The notes under the pieces are model-generated. The model searched no databases. It was not told the DNA's origin and worked only from the letters and a program-made list of their open reading frames with translations. A DNA stretch of 12,278 nucleotides from Dehalococcoidia bacterium. Lineage in GTDB: Bacteria > Chloroflexota > Dehalococcoidia > SZUA-161. Made by a program: the position numbers and the translations under genes. Each line of letters starts with the position of its first letter. Position 1 is the first letter of the stretch. This document shows positions 6,739-12,278 of this stretch, one piece after another. The stretch is from contig CP070819.1 of the NCBI GenBank assembly GCA_020344295.1, forward strand, positions 1,351,173 to 1,363,450. Reading direction: 5' to 3'.

Positions 6739-6739
6739 A

Positions 6740-6759
6740 TGGATAACAGCTTGTATCCA
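6740..6759. promoter_or_regulatory. Inverted repeat, possible operator upstream of the nitroreductase
   Basis: TGGATA (6740-6745) and TATCCA (6754-6759) form a perfect six-base inverted repeat with an eight-base spacer. It would cover about +1 to +20 of a transcript from the TATACT element, a place where a repressor would block initiation. No regulator gene is nearby. Confidence 0.3.
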
Positions 6760-6787
6760 AAGAGGCCAGTACGAAAGGAGCACATCA

Positions 6788-7306
6788 ATGGAGCTCATGG
6801 AGATTATCAGTAAACGGCGGAGCATCAGGAAATACAAGCCCGATCCCGTCGCTCAAGAGGATATCGAGTACGTGCTGGAAGCCGCGAGACTGGCGCCTTC
6901 GTGGGCCAATACTCAGTGCTGGCACTTCATCGTAGTAACGGACGAGGAAATTAAAAACGTACTCGCCCAGCAGGGCATGCCTTTTACCAACAGAGCTCCG
7001 GTGGTGATCGTCTGCTGCGCCGATCCCGAGAAGCCGGGGGCCAAGGGAGATATTCCCAACTATCTCGTAGACGTTGGCATCACCATGGAGCATCTGATCC
7101 TGGCGGCAACCGAGCGTGGTCTGGGAACTTGCTGGATCGGCGGATTCCACGAAGGCCCCATTAAAGAGGTGCTGGATGTACCTGACAACCTAAGAGTTGT
7201 CGCAATGACCACGTTAGGATATCCCAATCAAGACCCCGAGGCCAGAGGCAGAAAGAGCCTCGAAGAAATAGTAAGCTATGAAAAATATGGCCGAAGTAAG
7301 AAATAA
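6788..7306 (+). CDS. Nitroreductase family FMN-dependent oxidoreductase
   Basis: A 172-residue protein of the short nitroreductase type. The N-terminal SKRRSIRKYKPDP (residues 8-20) is the usual FMN phosphate-binding start. APSWANTQCWHFIVV (36-50) carries the Ser/Asn/Gln region near the flavin. GLGTCWIGGF (111-120) is the second flavin-contact loop, and the C-terminal KSLEEIV segment is typical. The family reduces nitro compounds, quinones or enoate-like substrates with NAD(P)H, or acts in dehydrogenation; the substrate is not evident. Cys44, Cys76, Cys77 and Cys115 are notable but form no clear metal motif. AAGGAG at 6775-6780 is a good ribosome binding site seven bases from the ATG. It is separated from the crotonase by 89 bases containing terminator-, promoter- and operator-like elements, so it may be regulated on its own. 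Confidence 0.92.
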   Translation: MELMEIISKRRSIRKYKPDPVAQEDIEYVLEAARLAPSWANTQCWHFIVVTDEEIKNVLAQQGMPFTNRAPVVIVCCADPEKPGAKGDIPNYLVDVGITMEHLILAATERGLGTCWIGGFHEGPIKEVLDVPDNLRVVAMTTLGYPNQDPEARGRKSLEEIVSYEKYGRSKK

Positions 7307-7506
7307 GCTTTAGATACATCAGTATCCTGAGCAAGACGTTAATATTGAGAAACATACGTTTTAACCACCTGAACTTAGTTTTATGTTGCCACATTTTCCT
7401 CAATACAAATAGATTATACATCTCCACCGAATACATAGCTGCAGCCTCAGATCTAAGGATTAATCCCAAAAAAATTTGAAAAGCAGTTGCCTAGATAGAC
7501 TGCAGG
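7307..7506. other. AT-rich intergenic stretch with no gene seen
   Basis: About 200 bases after the nitroreductase, visibly more AT-rich than the flanking genes. I find no convincing ORF, RNA gene or strong terminator. Short A/T runs occur near 7466-7482. The promoter region of the membrane-protein gene begins at its right edge. Confidence 0.5.
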
Positions 7507-7522
7507 TGTGACATTAGTCACA
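7507..7522 (+). promoter_or_regulatory. CRP-type operator, perfect TGTGA-N6-TCACA
   Basis: TGTGA (7507-7511), six bases CATTAG, TCACA (7518-7522) is an exact CRP-family consensus palindrome. Its centre is about 41.5 bases upstream of the start expected from the TATAAT at 7544-7549, the placement of class II CRP activation. No CRP-family regulator is in the window. Confidence 0.6.
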
Positions 7523-7543
7523 GCAAATCATCCTGTTAGATAA

Positions 7544-7549
7544 TATAAT
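7544..7549 (+). promoter_or_regulatory. -10 element TATAAT for the small membrane protein
   Basis: A perfect TATAAT in an AT-rich setting. The -35 position at 17 bases (CAGCAA region, 7521-7526) does not resemble TTGACA and overlaps the CRP-type site, as expected for an activator-dependent promoter. The start of transcription would be near 7556. Confidence 0.6.
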
Positions 7550-7609
7550 TCATATTGAGGCTAACAAAAGGGTATATTAGGCCTCAGGCTAATGGAGGAT
7601 ATTTGGAAC

Positions 7610-8080
7610 ATGGGTTATATAAAACAGTATATGCCGCTGTCGAGAATAGTGATGATCATGGCGGTAGCGGTTCTCGTAATGGGATCGGTGTTCATTTACC
7701 AAGGAGTAACCAAAGCCGACTGGATGAGGGATGCGATGCGTCTGGAGCAGGTCACGGTCGGCCTATCCGACGAAGCAATAGCAAACGGTAACGTGGTAGA
7801 TACTGCATCAGAGGCCCAGGCAGCGGGTGATACCATAAGGGAACACCGTAGGGGAATCGCCGAGACGTACAATGAACTGCTGGGTGAGGGGCGCTACGAC
7901 CCCACCAATCCGGAGCATTTGACTTACGCCCAGGCGCTGAATATGGAGAACTACCTGTACCTTGGAGTGCTGGGGTTTGGGGTCACTGACATTGCTATCG
8001 CGGCAGGCGTTTTCATGATCCTGACAGGAGTGGCATTAGGAGCGACATCGATAGCGTTGCGAAAAGTAACGGCATCATAA
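7610..8080 (+). CDS. Small membrane protein with a large extracytoplasmic loop, function unknown
   Basis: A 156-residue protein from the ATG at 7610, preceded by GGAGG (7594-7598) at a rather long 11 bases. An ATG at 7592 would add six residues but has a poorer ribosome binding site. Residues about 13-33 form a hydrophobic segment after a short basic start, so it is probably a signal anchor. Residues about 36-113 are hydrophilic and acidic, with DTASEAQAAGDTIREHRRG and a stretch rich in Pro, Asn and His (DPTNPEHLTYAQALNMENY). Residues about 116-150 form a second, long hydrophobic segment before a basic end (RKV). This gives two membrane segments flanking an external loop. The layout resembles unnamed two-segment membrane proteins often mislabelled LigA-like; that resemblance is from memory. 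A CRP-type promoter lies upstream. No catalytic motif is visible. Confidence 0.75.
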   Translation: MGYIKQYMPLSRIVMIMAVAVLVMGSVFIYQGVTKADWMRDAMRLEQVTVGLSDEAIANGNVVDTASEAQAAGDTIREHRRGIAETYNELLGEGRYDPTNPEHLTYAQALNMENYLYLGVLGFGVTDIAIAAGVFMILTGVALGATSIALRKVTAS

Positions 8081-8093
8081 GAAGTATATAAAT

Positions 8094-8145
8094 AACCTGT
8101 CCCCGCTGTGTAATGCCTGTACATTGATAATTGCGGGGACGGGTT
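8094..8145. terminator. Long hairpin between convergent genes, possible bidirectional terminator or REP-like element
   Basis: AACCTGTCCCCGC (8094-8106) pairs with GCGGGGACGGGTT (8133-8145), 12 of 13 Watson-Crick pairs plus one G-U, around a 26-base loop. It lies 14 bases after the membrane-protein stop and 50 bases after the minus-strand crotonase stop. There is no strong T run on either strand, so an inserted repeat is an alternative. Confidence 0.5.
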
Positions 8146-8195
8146 CACTTTGCCAAGTTAAGGTCTTTCACACCACGTATCAGCGCCTTTCCGGA

Positions 8196-8981
8196 TCAGT
8201 CGGCGACGAACACCGGTAGGCGTTTCTCGCTGAAGGCCCTGATCCCCTCCTGCCCGTCGGGATGAGCCGCGCAGTTGCGAATACCGGAGCGCTCACGCTC
8301 GATGGTTGTCTCGAACGAAGCATTATACGAGTCTGTAACCAGCTGCTTCGACCATCCGAAGGAGTGCATGGACCGCTTCGCCAGATCGTGCGCCATCTCG
8401 ACCGCTCGGTCCAGAGCCTGGCCGTCCTCCACAACCTCCGTCACTAGCCCCCAGCTCAGTGCCTGCTCGGCGTATATGGGACGATCAAAGGCCATGATCT
8501 CAAGGGCCTTGGCCATACCCACAATACGGGGCAAGGTGAACGAACCGCCGCCATCGATACACAGTCCGGCTGAGGTGTACGCCTGCTGAAAGAACGCTGA
8601 ACGGGCCATCACCCGGAAATCAGAGGCCAGAGAGACCGTGAATCCGGCACCGGCCGCGGCACCGTTTATGGCCGCAATCACCGGCTTCCTCATCCTCCGG
8701 ATCTCCAGCACGAGCTGGTTGAAACGGGCAACCAGCTCATGAAAGCCAGCGGCGAGTCCCTGGGGGTAGCTAAGCACCCATTTCAAATCACCGCCCGCAC
8801 AGAAGGCCCTGCCTTTGCCCGAGACCACAACACCGCGCACACTGTTGTCCGCCGACAGGGAGAGGACATGTTTCAGGCTCAGTTCCGCCATTTCCAGGTC
8901 GACAGCATTGTAAACCTCCGGCCGGTTCAGCATTATTACCGCAATATGCCCGTCCCGTGTTAGTTCTACTTTGTCTGACAT
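8196..8981 (-). CDS. Enoyl-CoA hydratase/isomerase family protein, PaaG-like
   Basis: A 261-residue crotonase read on the minus strand. The ribosome binding site GGGAGG lies about nine bases before the ATG at 8981. The first oxyanion-hole segment is RAFCAGGDLKW (58-68) and the second AINGAAAGAGFTVSLASDFR (104-123). Both classical hydratase glutamates are missing: the GGGxE position reads GAGFT and the PEI position reads FFQQAYTS. Asp143 in CIDGGGSFTLPRIVG is kept, as in PaaG-type ring-oxepin isomerases and other delta-isomerases, so an isomerase is more likely than a hydratase. It acts on a CoA thioester in the cytoplasm. It follows the geranylgeranyl-reductase-like gene by 38 bases on the same strand and probably shares its transcript. 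The substrate cannot be told from sequence. Confidence 0.9.
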   Translation of the reverse strand: MSDKVELTRDGHIAVIMLNRPEVYNAVDLEMAELSLKHVLSLSADNSVRGVVVSGKGRAFCAGGDLKWVLSYPQGLAAGFHELVARFNQLVLEIRRMRKPVIAAINGAAAGAGFTVSLASDFRVMARSAFFQQAYTSAGLCIDGGGSFTLPRIVGMAKALEIMAFDRPIYAEQALSWGLVTEVVEDGQALDRAVEMAHDLAKRSMHSFGWSKQLVTDSYNASFETTIERERSGIRNCAAHPDGQEGIRAFSEKRLPVFVAD

Positions 8982-9019
8982 CGCCTTTAACCTCCCTATT
9001 CAGTTACGTGCCTCCATGC

Positions 9020-10171
9020 TCATCCCTTTCCAGGGGCTCTATCCTGTTTCGCCTCCGCTATCATTCTCGGCAGACTATTGATAACCCTGCCCCACAGCCC
9101 GCTGTAAGATTGGGTCCCAGCGACTATGCCCATCATGATCCCGGCAAAGGTCTCACTTCGCGAGATCAGGTCCACCCCTCGCTCCAGCATCCCTGGATCA
9201 TATACGAACTCGCGGAGCCTGCAGGCTTCAACGAAGTCCTGATAGCACGCCTGTCTCCACAGGGAATCGAAGCGCTTGGGCTTTCCGTCAATAATAGCCT
9301 CAGCAGCCAGTTCAGCATCCCAGAGCGCATAGCGAATGCCTTCCCCCAGTATCGGGTCCACATGCCCCGCCGCATCACCAATCAGAACCCAGTTCGCGCC
9401 CGCACACGGGAGCTTGTAGAATCCCGGATGCCTCGCTGCCGGTATCAGTGCTCCGTAGGGGGATATCTTCTCTATGCCGGGGCAGTACTCATCGATGAAC
9501 CCATCGAGATACCCCTTCAAGTTCTTAGCCTGCTTTATATCCAGGCCCACTCCGATGCTCGAATGTGTTTCCCGGGGGAATATCCAGGCGTAGCCTTGAA
9601 AACCTTTGAAGAAGCGCATGACGTTATAATCGCGCTCCACGTCCCTCGCGAAATAGCCGATGCAGGCGCCTATATCGTCCCTCGAAATACGGCCGACAGT
9701 AGAATCACGCACAACACTGTTCACGCCATCAGCGCCTACAATAAGTCTCGACCTGTACTCCCCCTTCTCCGTCCTGATGCGCCATGTATTAGCTTCCTCC
9801 ACGACACCTGTCACCCTCTCTTCAACAAGCTGGGCACCTGCATCGACAGCCTGATGCAGCAGGTACCCGTCCAGGTGCTCCCGCGAAACATTCATCAGGG
9901 TCTGGCCGCCGACCATTGCCTCCTTTCCCTCCGGGGAGATGAACAGTATCTTGTCAACATATCTATAAGAAGAGGGAATCTCCCTCAGCAGTGGGAATTT
10001 CTCACGAGCAGACGGTGTGATCCCTCCGCCGCAGGGTTTCTCTCTCGGATGCGAATCGTCGTAGATAGCGGCATTTATGCCCCTCTGGCCAAGAAGATAG
10101 CCCAGGTATGCACCCGCAGGCCCGCCACCGACGATAGCGATATCCTCTGTCATTTCACTATTTCGCCGCAT
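9020..10171 (-). CDS. Geranylgeranyl reductase family FAD-dependent oxidoreductase
   Basis: A 383-residue flavoprotein of the group that includes geranylgeranyl reductases and other FAD-dependent enzymes of the p-hydroxybenzoate hydroxylase fold. Domains in order are the dinucleotide-binding IAIVGGGPAGAYLG (residues 11-24), the family motif KPCGGGITP (45-53), GADGVNSVVR (146-155), and GDAAGHVDPILGEGIRYAL (265-283), which binds the FAD ribityl and phosphate. There is no membrane segment. Family members saturate isoprenoid double bonds or reduce or oxidise other lipid-like substrates; archaea use them for membrane lipids, bacteria often for quinones or unknown roles. The ATG at 10171 has AGAAGG upstream; an ATG at 10153 is possible and would leave MTEDIAIVGGG at the start. 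It leads a two-gene unit with the PaaG-like crotonase. The precise substrate is unknown. Confidence 0.9.
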   Translation of the reverse strand: MRRNSEMTEDIAIVGGGPAGAYLGYLLGQRGINAAIYDDSHPREKPCGGGITPSAREKFPLLREIPSSYRYVDKILFISPEGKEAMVGGQTLMNVSREHLDGYLLHQAVDAGAQLVEERVTGVVEEANTWRIRTEKGEYRSRLIVGADGVNSVVRDSTVGRISRDDIGACIGYFARDVERDYNVMRFFKGFQGYAWIFPRETHSSIGVGLDIKQAKNLKGYLDGFIDEYCPGIEKISPYGALIPAARHPGFYKLPCAGANWVLIGDAAGHVDPILGEGIRYALWDAELAAEAIIDGKPKRFDSLWRQACYQDFVEACRLREFVYDPGMLERGVDLISRSETFAGIMMGIVAGTQSYSGLWGRVINSLPRMIAEAKQDRAPGKG

Positions 10172-10189
10172 TGATCACGCCTTCTAGAC

Positions 10190-10218
10190 AGAATATTCGT
10201 GTAGATTCGCATTGTCAA
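10190..10218 (-). promoter_or_regulatory. Sigma70-type promoter for the flavoprotein-crotonase pair
   Basis: On the minus strand TTGACA (10218-10213) is followed after 17 bases by TATTCT (10195-10190). The -35 is perfect and the -10 matches four of six. Transcription would start near 10183, only about 12 bases before the ATG at 10171, which gives a very short leader or favours the start at 10153. Confidence 0.6.
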
Positions 10219-10252
10219 ACCGAGGACTTGAGACCGTTTACTAATGCTAATG

Positions 10253-10343
10253 CTGCCCACCCGCCCACCCTTCTGAGCTGCGCTCAGGAAATCATAGAGG
10301 GGTGCGGGAGCGTCAGCCCCCGAAAAACATTGTGGGCGGGCAG
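10253..10343. repeat. Structured 91-base intergenic element with imperfect terminal inverted repeats
   Basis: CTGCCC-accc-GCCCAC (10253-10268) is inverted, minus the four-base insert, as GTGGGCGGGCAG (10332-10343). Inside lies a hairpin CTGAGC-TGC-GCTCAG (10273-10287) with one further T-G and one T-A pair. The interior is C/G-skewed and non-coding in appearance. It may be a small interspersed element or part of a regulatory region between divergent promoters. Confidence 0.45.
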
Positions 10344-10356
10344 GTAAGAAACAGCA

Positions 10357-10385
10357 CTGCCAAACCGCTGAGGGGATGTTACAAT
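10357..10385 (+). promoter_or_regulatory. Possible promoter for the acyl-CoA synthetase alpha gene
   Basis: CTGCCA (10357-10362) and TACAAT (10380-10385) are 17 bases apart, matching four and five of six consensus bases. Transcription would start near 10392, leaving about 10 bases before the ATG at 10402. Confidence 0.4.
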
Positions 10386-10401
10386 AACCGGGGAGAGTGA
10401 T

Positions 10402-11847
10402 ATGAATCTCATACAGCAATTGGATAACATGTTCAACCCCAGGTCGGTAGCTATTATTGGGGCATCCAATACGATGGGCAAATGGGGCTATAACATTCTT
10501 TGCCTTCTGCTGAGCGATAAAAGCAGAGAGATCTATGCGGTGAACAAGAACGAGGCTGAAGTAATAGGACGGAAGGCATATCAGAGCGTAGTCGATGTTC
10601 CTGATAATGTAGACTTGGCGATCATCACGGTTCCATTCAAAGACGTTCCCGCAGCTATGGAGGACTGTGTCCGAAAAGGCGTGAAATCTGTAATTATTAT
10701 CTCAGGCGGCCTTGCAGAAACCGGTGAAGAGGGGGCACAGATCGAACGGGAGACAGCCGAGATCGGCCGGCGTGGAGGGATACGTTTTATCGGTCCGAAC
10801 TGCATGGGGTATTTCAACACAGCTTCCGGTATTAACACCGTTATATTCCTGCCGCCTGTGACTAAGGGGCCTGTGGCACTCATCTCCCAGAGCGGAAACT
10901 CAGGGCAATCGATCATCACATCGGCATCAGAAATGGGCCTGGGATTCAGCAAGTATGTCAGCAGCGGTAACGAGGCCGACCTGCGCTTTGAGGACTACCT
11001 GGAGTACATGGCGCAGGATGATGAAACGAAGCTTATCCTGGGTTATGTGGAGGGCTTCAGGGAAGGCAAGTGCTTTTTCGAGCGGGCAAAAGAGATCACC
11101 AAGGTAAAACCAATTGTCATCGTCAAGGCGGGGCGGACGCAGGATGGCGCGAGGGCGGCACTTTCTCACACTGCCACCCTCGCGGGTTCAGATGAAATCA
11201 GCGATGCCGCGTTCAGGCAGGTTGGGGTAATCAGGGTGGATGGGATCGACGAATTGATCGATGTCTCCATGCTTCTTCTAGGCCAGCCGCTGCCTCGGGG
11301 AAAGCGTGTCGGTATACTATCGATCGGAGGCGGTATGGCGGTGATGGCAGCCGACGCCGTAACCAGTCAAGGCATGGAACTGGCCACATTTTCACCAGCT
11401 ACCATGGAGCGGCTGGATTCCCTCCTGTCGCGACGGTGGTCTCACGGGAATCCTGTAGATATCGGTGGTGACCGTTTCAACTACGAGTGTCTCTGGCCAT
11501 TGATAGAGGATGAAAACGTAGATGCCGTGCTGCTGATATCCCCAACGGCAACCCGCAGCTTCATCGACTGGTTCGCTGTGTACGCACCCTGGCTCACCGG
11601 TCTCGATAAGCTGAGGAAGGTAGTGGAAGAACAGGACTTGAAGGAACTGGAAAAAGTGAAAGGGATGATGGTCAAGCATGATAAGCCTGTGGTCTTCTGC
11701 TCTATGGGGATCACTGTCGTCAGGGAGGGTGGTGTCTATCGATATATAGAGCAGAACCATCTCATCCCATTTGCCACACCGCATCGAGCGGCTAAGGCGC
11801 TCGCCCGCTTTATCGGATACAGTGAGTACCTGCACTCATTAAAGTAA
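10402..11847 (+). CDS. ADP-forming acyl-CoA synthetase, alpha subunit (CoA-binding/CoA-ligase domains only)
   Basis: A 481-residue protein. An N-terminal Rossmann CoA-binding domain (about 8-105) starts with NPRSVAIIGASNTMGKWG. Succinyl-CoA-ligase-like domains follow, with GPNCMGYFN (131-139), SQSGNSGQS (162-170) and ALSHTATLAGSDE near 253-265. His256 in that motif is placed like the phosphorylated histidine of succinyl-CoA synthetase alpha (GHAGA). Such enzymes interconvert acyl-CoA plus ADP and phosphate with acid plus ATP, often for energy conservation in anaerobes. The ATP-grasp beta domain needed for nucleotide binding is absent here and not encoded next door, so the beta subunit must come from elsewhere, or this subunit has another role. 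GGGGAGAG at 10390-10396 is the ribosome binding site. rsgA follows 10 bases after the stop. Acyl specificity is unknown. Confidence 0.88.
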   Translation: MNLIQQLDNMFNPRSVAIIGASNTMGKWGYNILCLLLSDKSREIYAVNKNEAEVIGRKAYQSVVDVPDNVDLAIITVPFKDVPAAMEDCVRKGVKSVIIISGGLAETGEEGAQIERETAEIGRRGGIRFIGPNCMGYFNTASGINTVIFLPPVTKGPVALISQSGNSGQSIITSASEMGLGFSKYVSSGNEADLRFEDYLEYMAQDDETKLILGYVEGFREGKCFFERAKEITKVKPIVIVKAGRTQDGARAALSHTATLAGSDEISDAAFRQVGVIRVDGIDELIDVSMLLLGQPLPRGKRVGILSIGGGMAVMAADAVTSQGMELATFSPATMERLDSLLSRRWSHGNPVDIGGDRFNYECLWPLIEDENVDAVLLISPTATRSFIDWFAVYAPWLTGLDKLRKVVEEQDLKELEKVKGMMVKHDKPVVFCSMGITVVREGGVYRYIEQNHLIPFATPHRAAKALARFIGYSEYLHSLK

Positions 11848-11860
11848 GGACATGGAAATG
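11846..11860 (+). promoter_or_regulatory. Ribosome binding site deciding the rsgA start, overlapping the upstream stop codon
   Basis: AAGGA at 11846-11850 overlaps the TAA of the synthetase gene (11845-11847). It is one base from an ATG at 11852 but seven bases from the ATG at 11858, so 11858 is the better start. The overlap points to co-transcription with the upstream gene. Confidence 0.65.
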
Positions 11861-12278
11861 ACGGACCTCGGTTTCAACGCATGGTTTCAAGATAAGCTGG
11901 AGGAGGCTGACAAACCGGGCTATAACGTTGCCAGGGTCACCGCCGTAAACAAGGACAGCTACCTCGTGCGGAATGAAATGGGTGAGGTATTCGCCGAAAT
12001 CTCGGGCAGACTCATGTTCTCCGCGGAATCGAGCAGCGATCTACCGGTGGTGGGAGACTGGGCATTAGTTCAGTACTACAACGCCAATACGTTCGCCATT
12101 ATCGATGACCTTTTACCGAGGAAATCGGTATTGAGACGTAAGGCTGCCGGCAAGAATATCGATTATCAGATGCTTGCCTCCAATATCTATTTTGCATTCA
12201 TTATTCAGTCCTGTGACTTCGAATTCAATCAGCGCAGGCTGGAACTCTACCTGGTAATGATAAACGACGGCAATATCG
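11858..12278 (+). CDS. rsgA: Ribosome small-subunit-dependent GTPase RsgA, N-terminal part, 3' end outside the window
   Basis: The frame runs off the right edge after 140 codons. The visible protein begins MTDLGFNAWFQDKLEE and contains the OB-fold with YLVRNEMGEVFAEISGRL, the VVGDWALV strand, and the hallmark PRKSVLRRKAAGK followed by YQMLASNIYFAFIIQS and FNQRRLELYL. This order (OB fold, RKS-R-AAG segment, then the start of the circularly permuted GTPase domain) is diagnostic of RsgA/YjeQ. RsgA hydrolyses GTP while helping late maturation of the 30S ribosomal subunit in the cytoplasm. The G motifs and the C-terminal zinc finger are not in the window. Its position 10 bases after an acyl-CoA synthetase subunit gene is unusual in function but tight in spacing, so both are likely on one transcript. 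Confidence 0.9.
   Translation, partial: MTDLGFNAWFQDKLEEADKPGYNVARVTAVNKDSYLVRNEMGEVFAEISGRLMFSAESSSDLPVVGDWALVQYYNANTFAIIDDLLPRKSVLRRKAAGKNIDYQMLASNIYFAFIIQSCDFEFNQRRLELYLVMINDGNI

Noticed and set aside
7161..7469. A 102-codon minus-strand frame overlapping the nitroreductase end
   Set aside because: Half of it is antisense to the nitroreductase and the rest lies in AT-rich intergenic DNA; there is no family resemblance.
8957..10174. A 405-codon open frame on the + strand
   Set aside because: It lies fully antisense to the flavoprotein gene, which has clear FAD motifs. Its translation is low in recognisable motifs and reflects the GC-rich codons of the true gene.
10150..10419. An 89-codon minus-strand frame across the divergent intergenic region
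   Set aside because: It overlaps both flanking gene starts, a good promoter and a structured repeat. Its translation shows no known motif.
1..12278. CRISPR array, tRNA/rRNA genes, insertion sequences or prophage genes
   Set aside because: I saw no regularly spaced repeats, tRNA-like cloverleaf, transposase or phage protein. The only large repeat is the LarA-like tandem duplication.

Overview
The window looks bacterial, moderately GC-rich and rich in acyl-CoA metabolism. The last gene is an rsgA start (a ribosome-assembly GTPase confined to bacteria), which argues against an archaeon despite a geranylgeranyl-reductase-type flavoprotein and an ADP-forming acyl-CoA synthetase subunit. The mix of thiolase, SCOT-type CoA-transferase, nickel-pincer (LarA-like) enzymes, several crotonases and a small nitroreductase suggests an anaerobic acyl-CoA degrader. 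My best guess is Chloroflexota (Dehalococcoidia-like), with Desulfobacterota as the alternative. This is an impression from protein families, not a placement.

Layout. Positions 1-7306 are all on the + strand: the 3' part of a thiolase, a fused alpha/beta CoA-transferase, two tandem LarA-like genes, a 51-codon Cys/His-rich small gene, a metallo-beta-lactamase-fold hydrolase, then after a 177-base gap a crotonase, and a nitroreductase. The first six are tightly spaced and look like one operon. Next comes an AT-rich gap ending in a perfect TGTGA-N6-TCACA site placed like a class II CRP site, upstream of a small membrane protein (7610-8080). A long hairpin separates that gene from a convergent minus-strand pair: a geranylgeranyl-reductase-like flavoprotein (10171-9020) followed by a PaaG-like crotonase (8981-8196). 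A structured intergenic region (10172-10401) with divergent promoter candidates precedes an ADP-forming acyl-CoA synthetase alpha subunit, followed after 10 bases by the truncated rsgA.

How the genes may work together. Thiolase plus CoA-transferase can activate a carboxylic acid by CoA exchange and cleave or form a 3-oxoacyl-CoA. Crotonases act on enoyl-CoA intermediates. LarA-family enzymes racemise or epimerise hydroxy acids with a nickel-pincer nucleotide, so the pair could interconvert hydroxy-acid stereoisomers before or after CoA activation. That link is inferred from gene order only.

The most informative signal is the tandem duplication at about 2151-4849. The repeat unit (about 1350 bases) begins inside the 3' end of the CoA-transferase gene, so a 26-codon fossil of that gene's tail, still in frame to a stop, sits between the two LarA-like genes. 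The two copies agree closely in the N-terminal part and differ much more in the C-terminal part. Both keep the lysine and histidines expected for cofactor attachment and catalysis, but by eye not the C-terminal substrate-binding lysine of lactate racemase.
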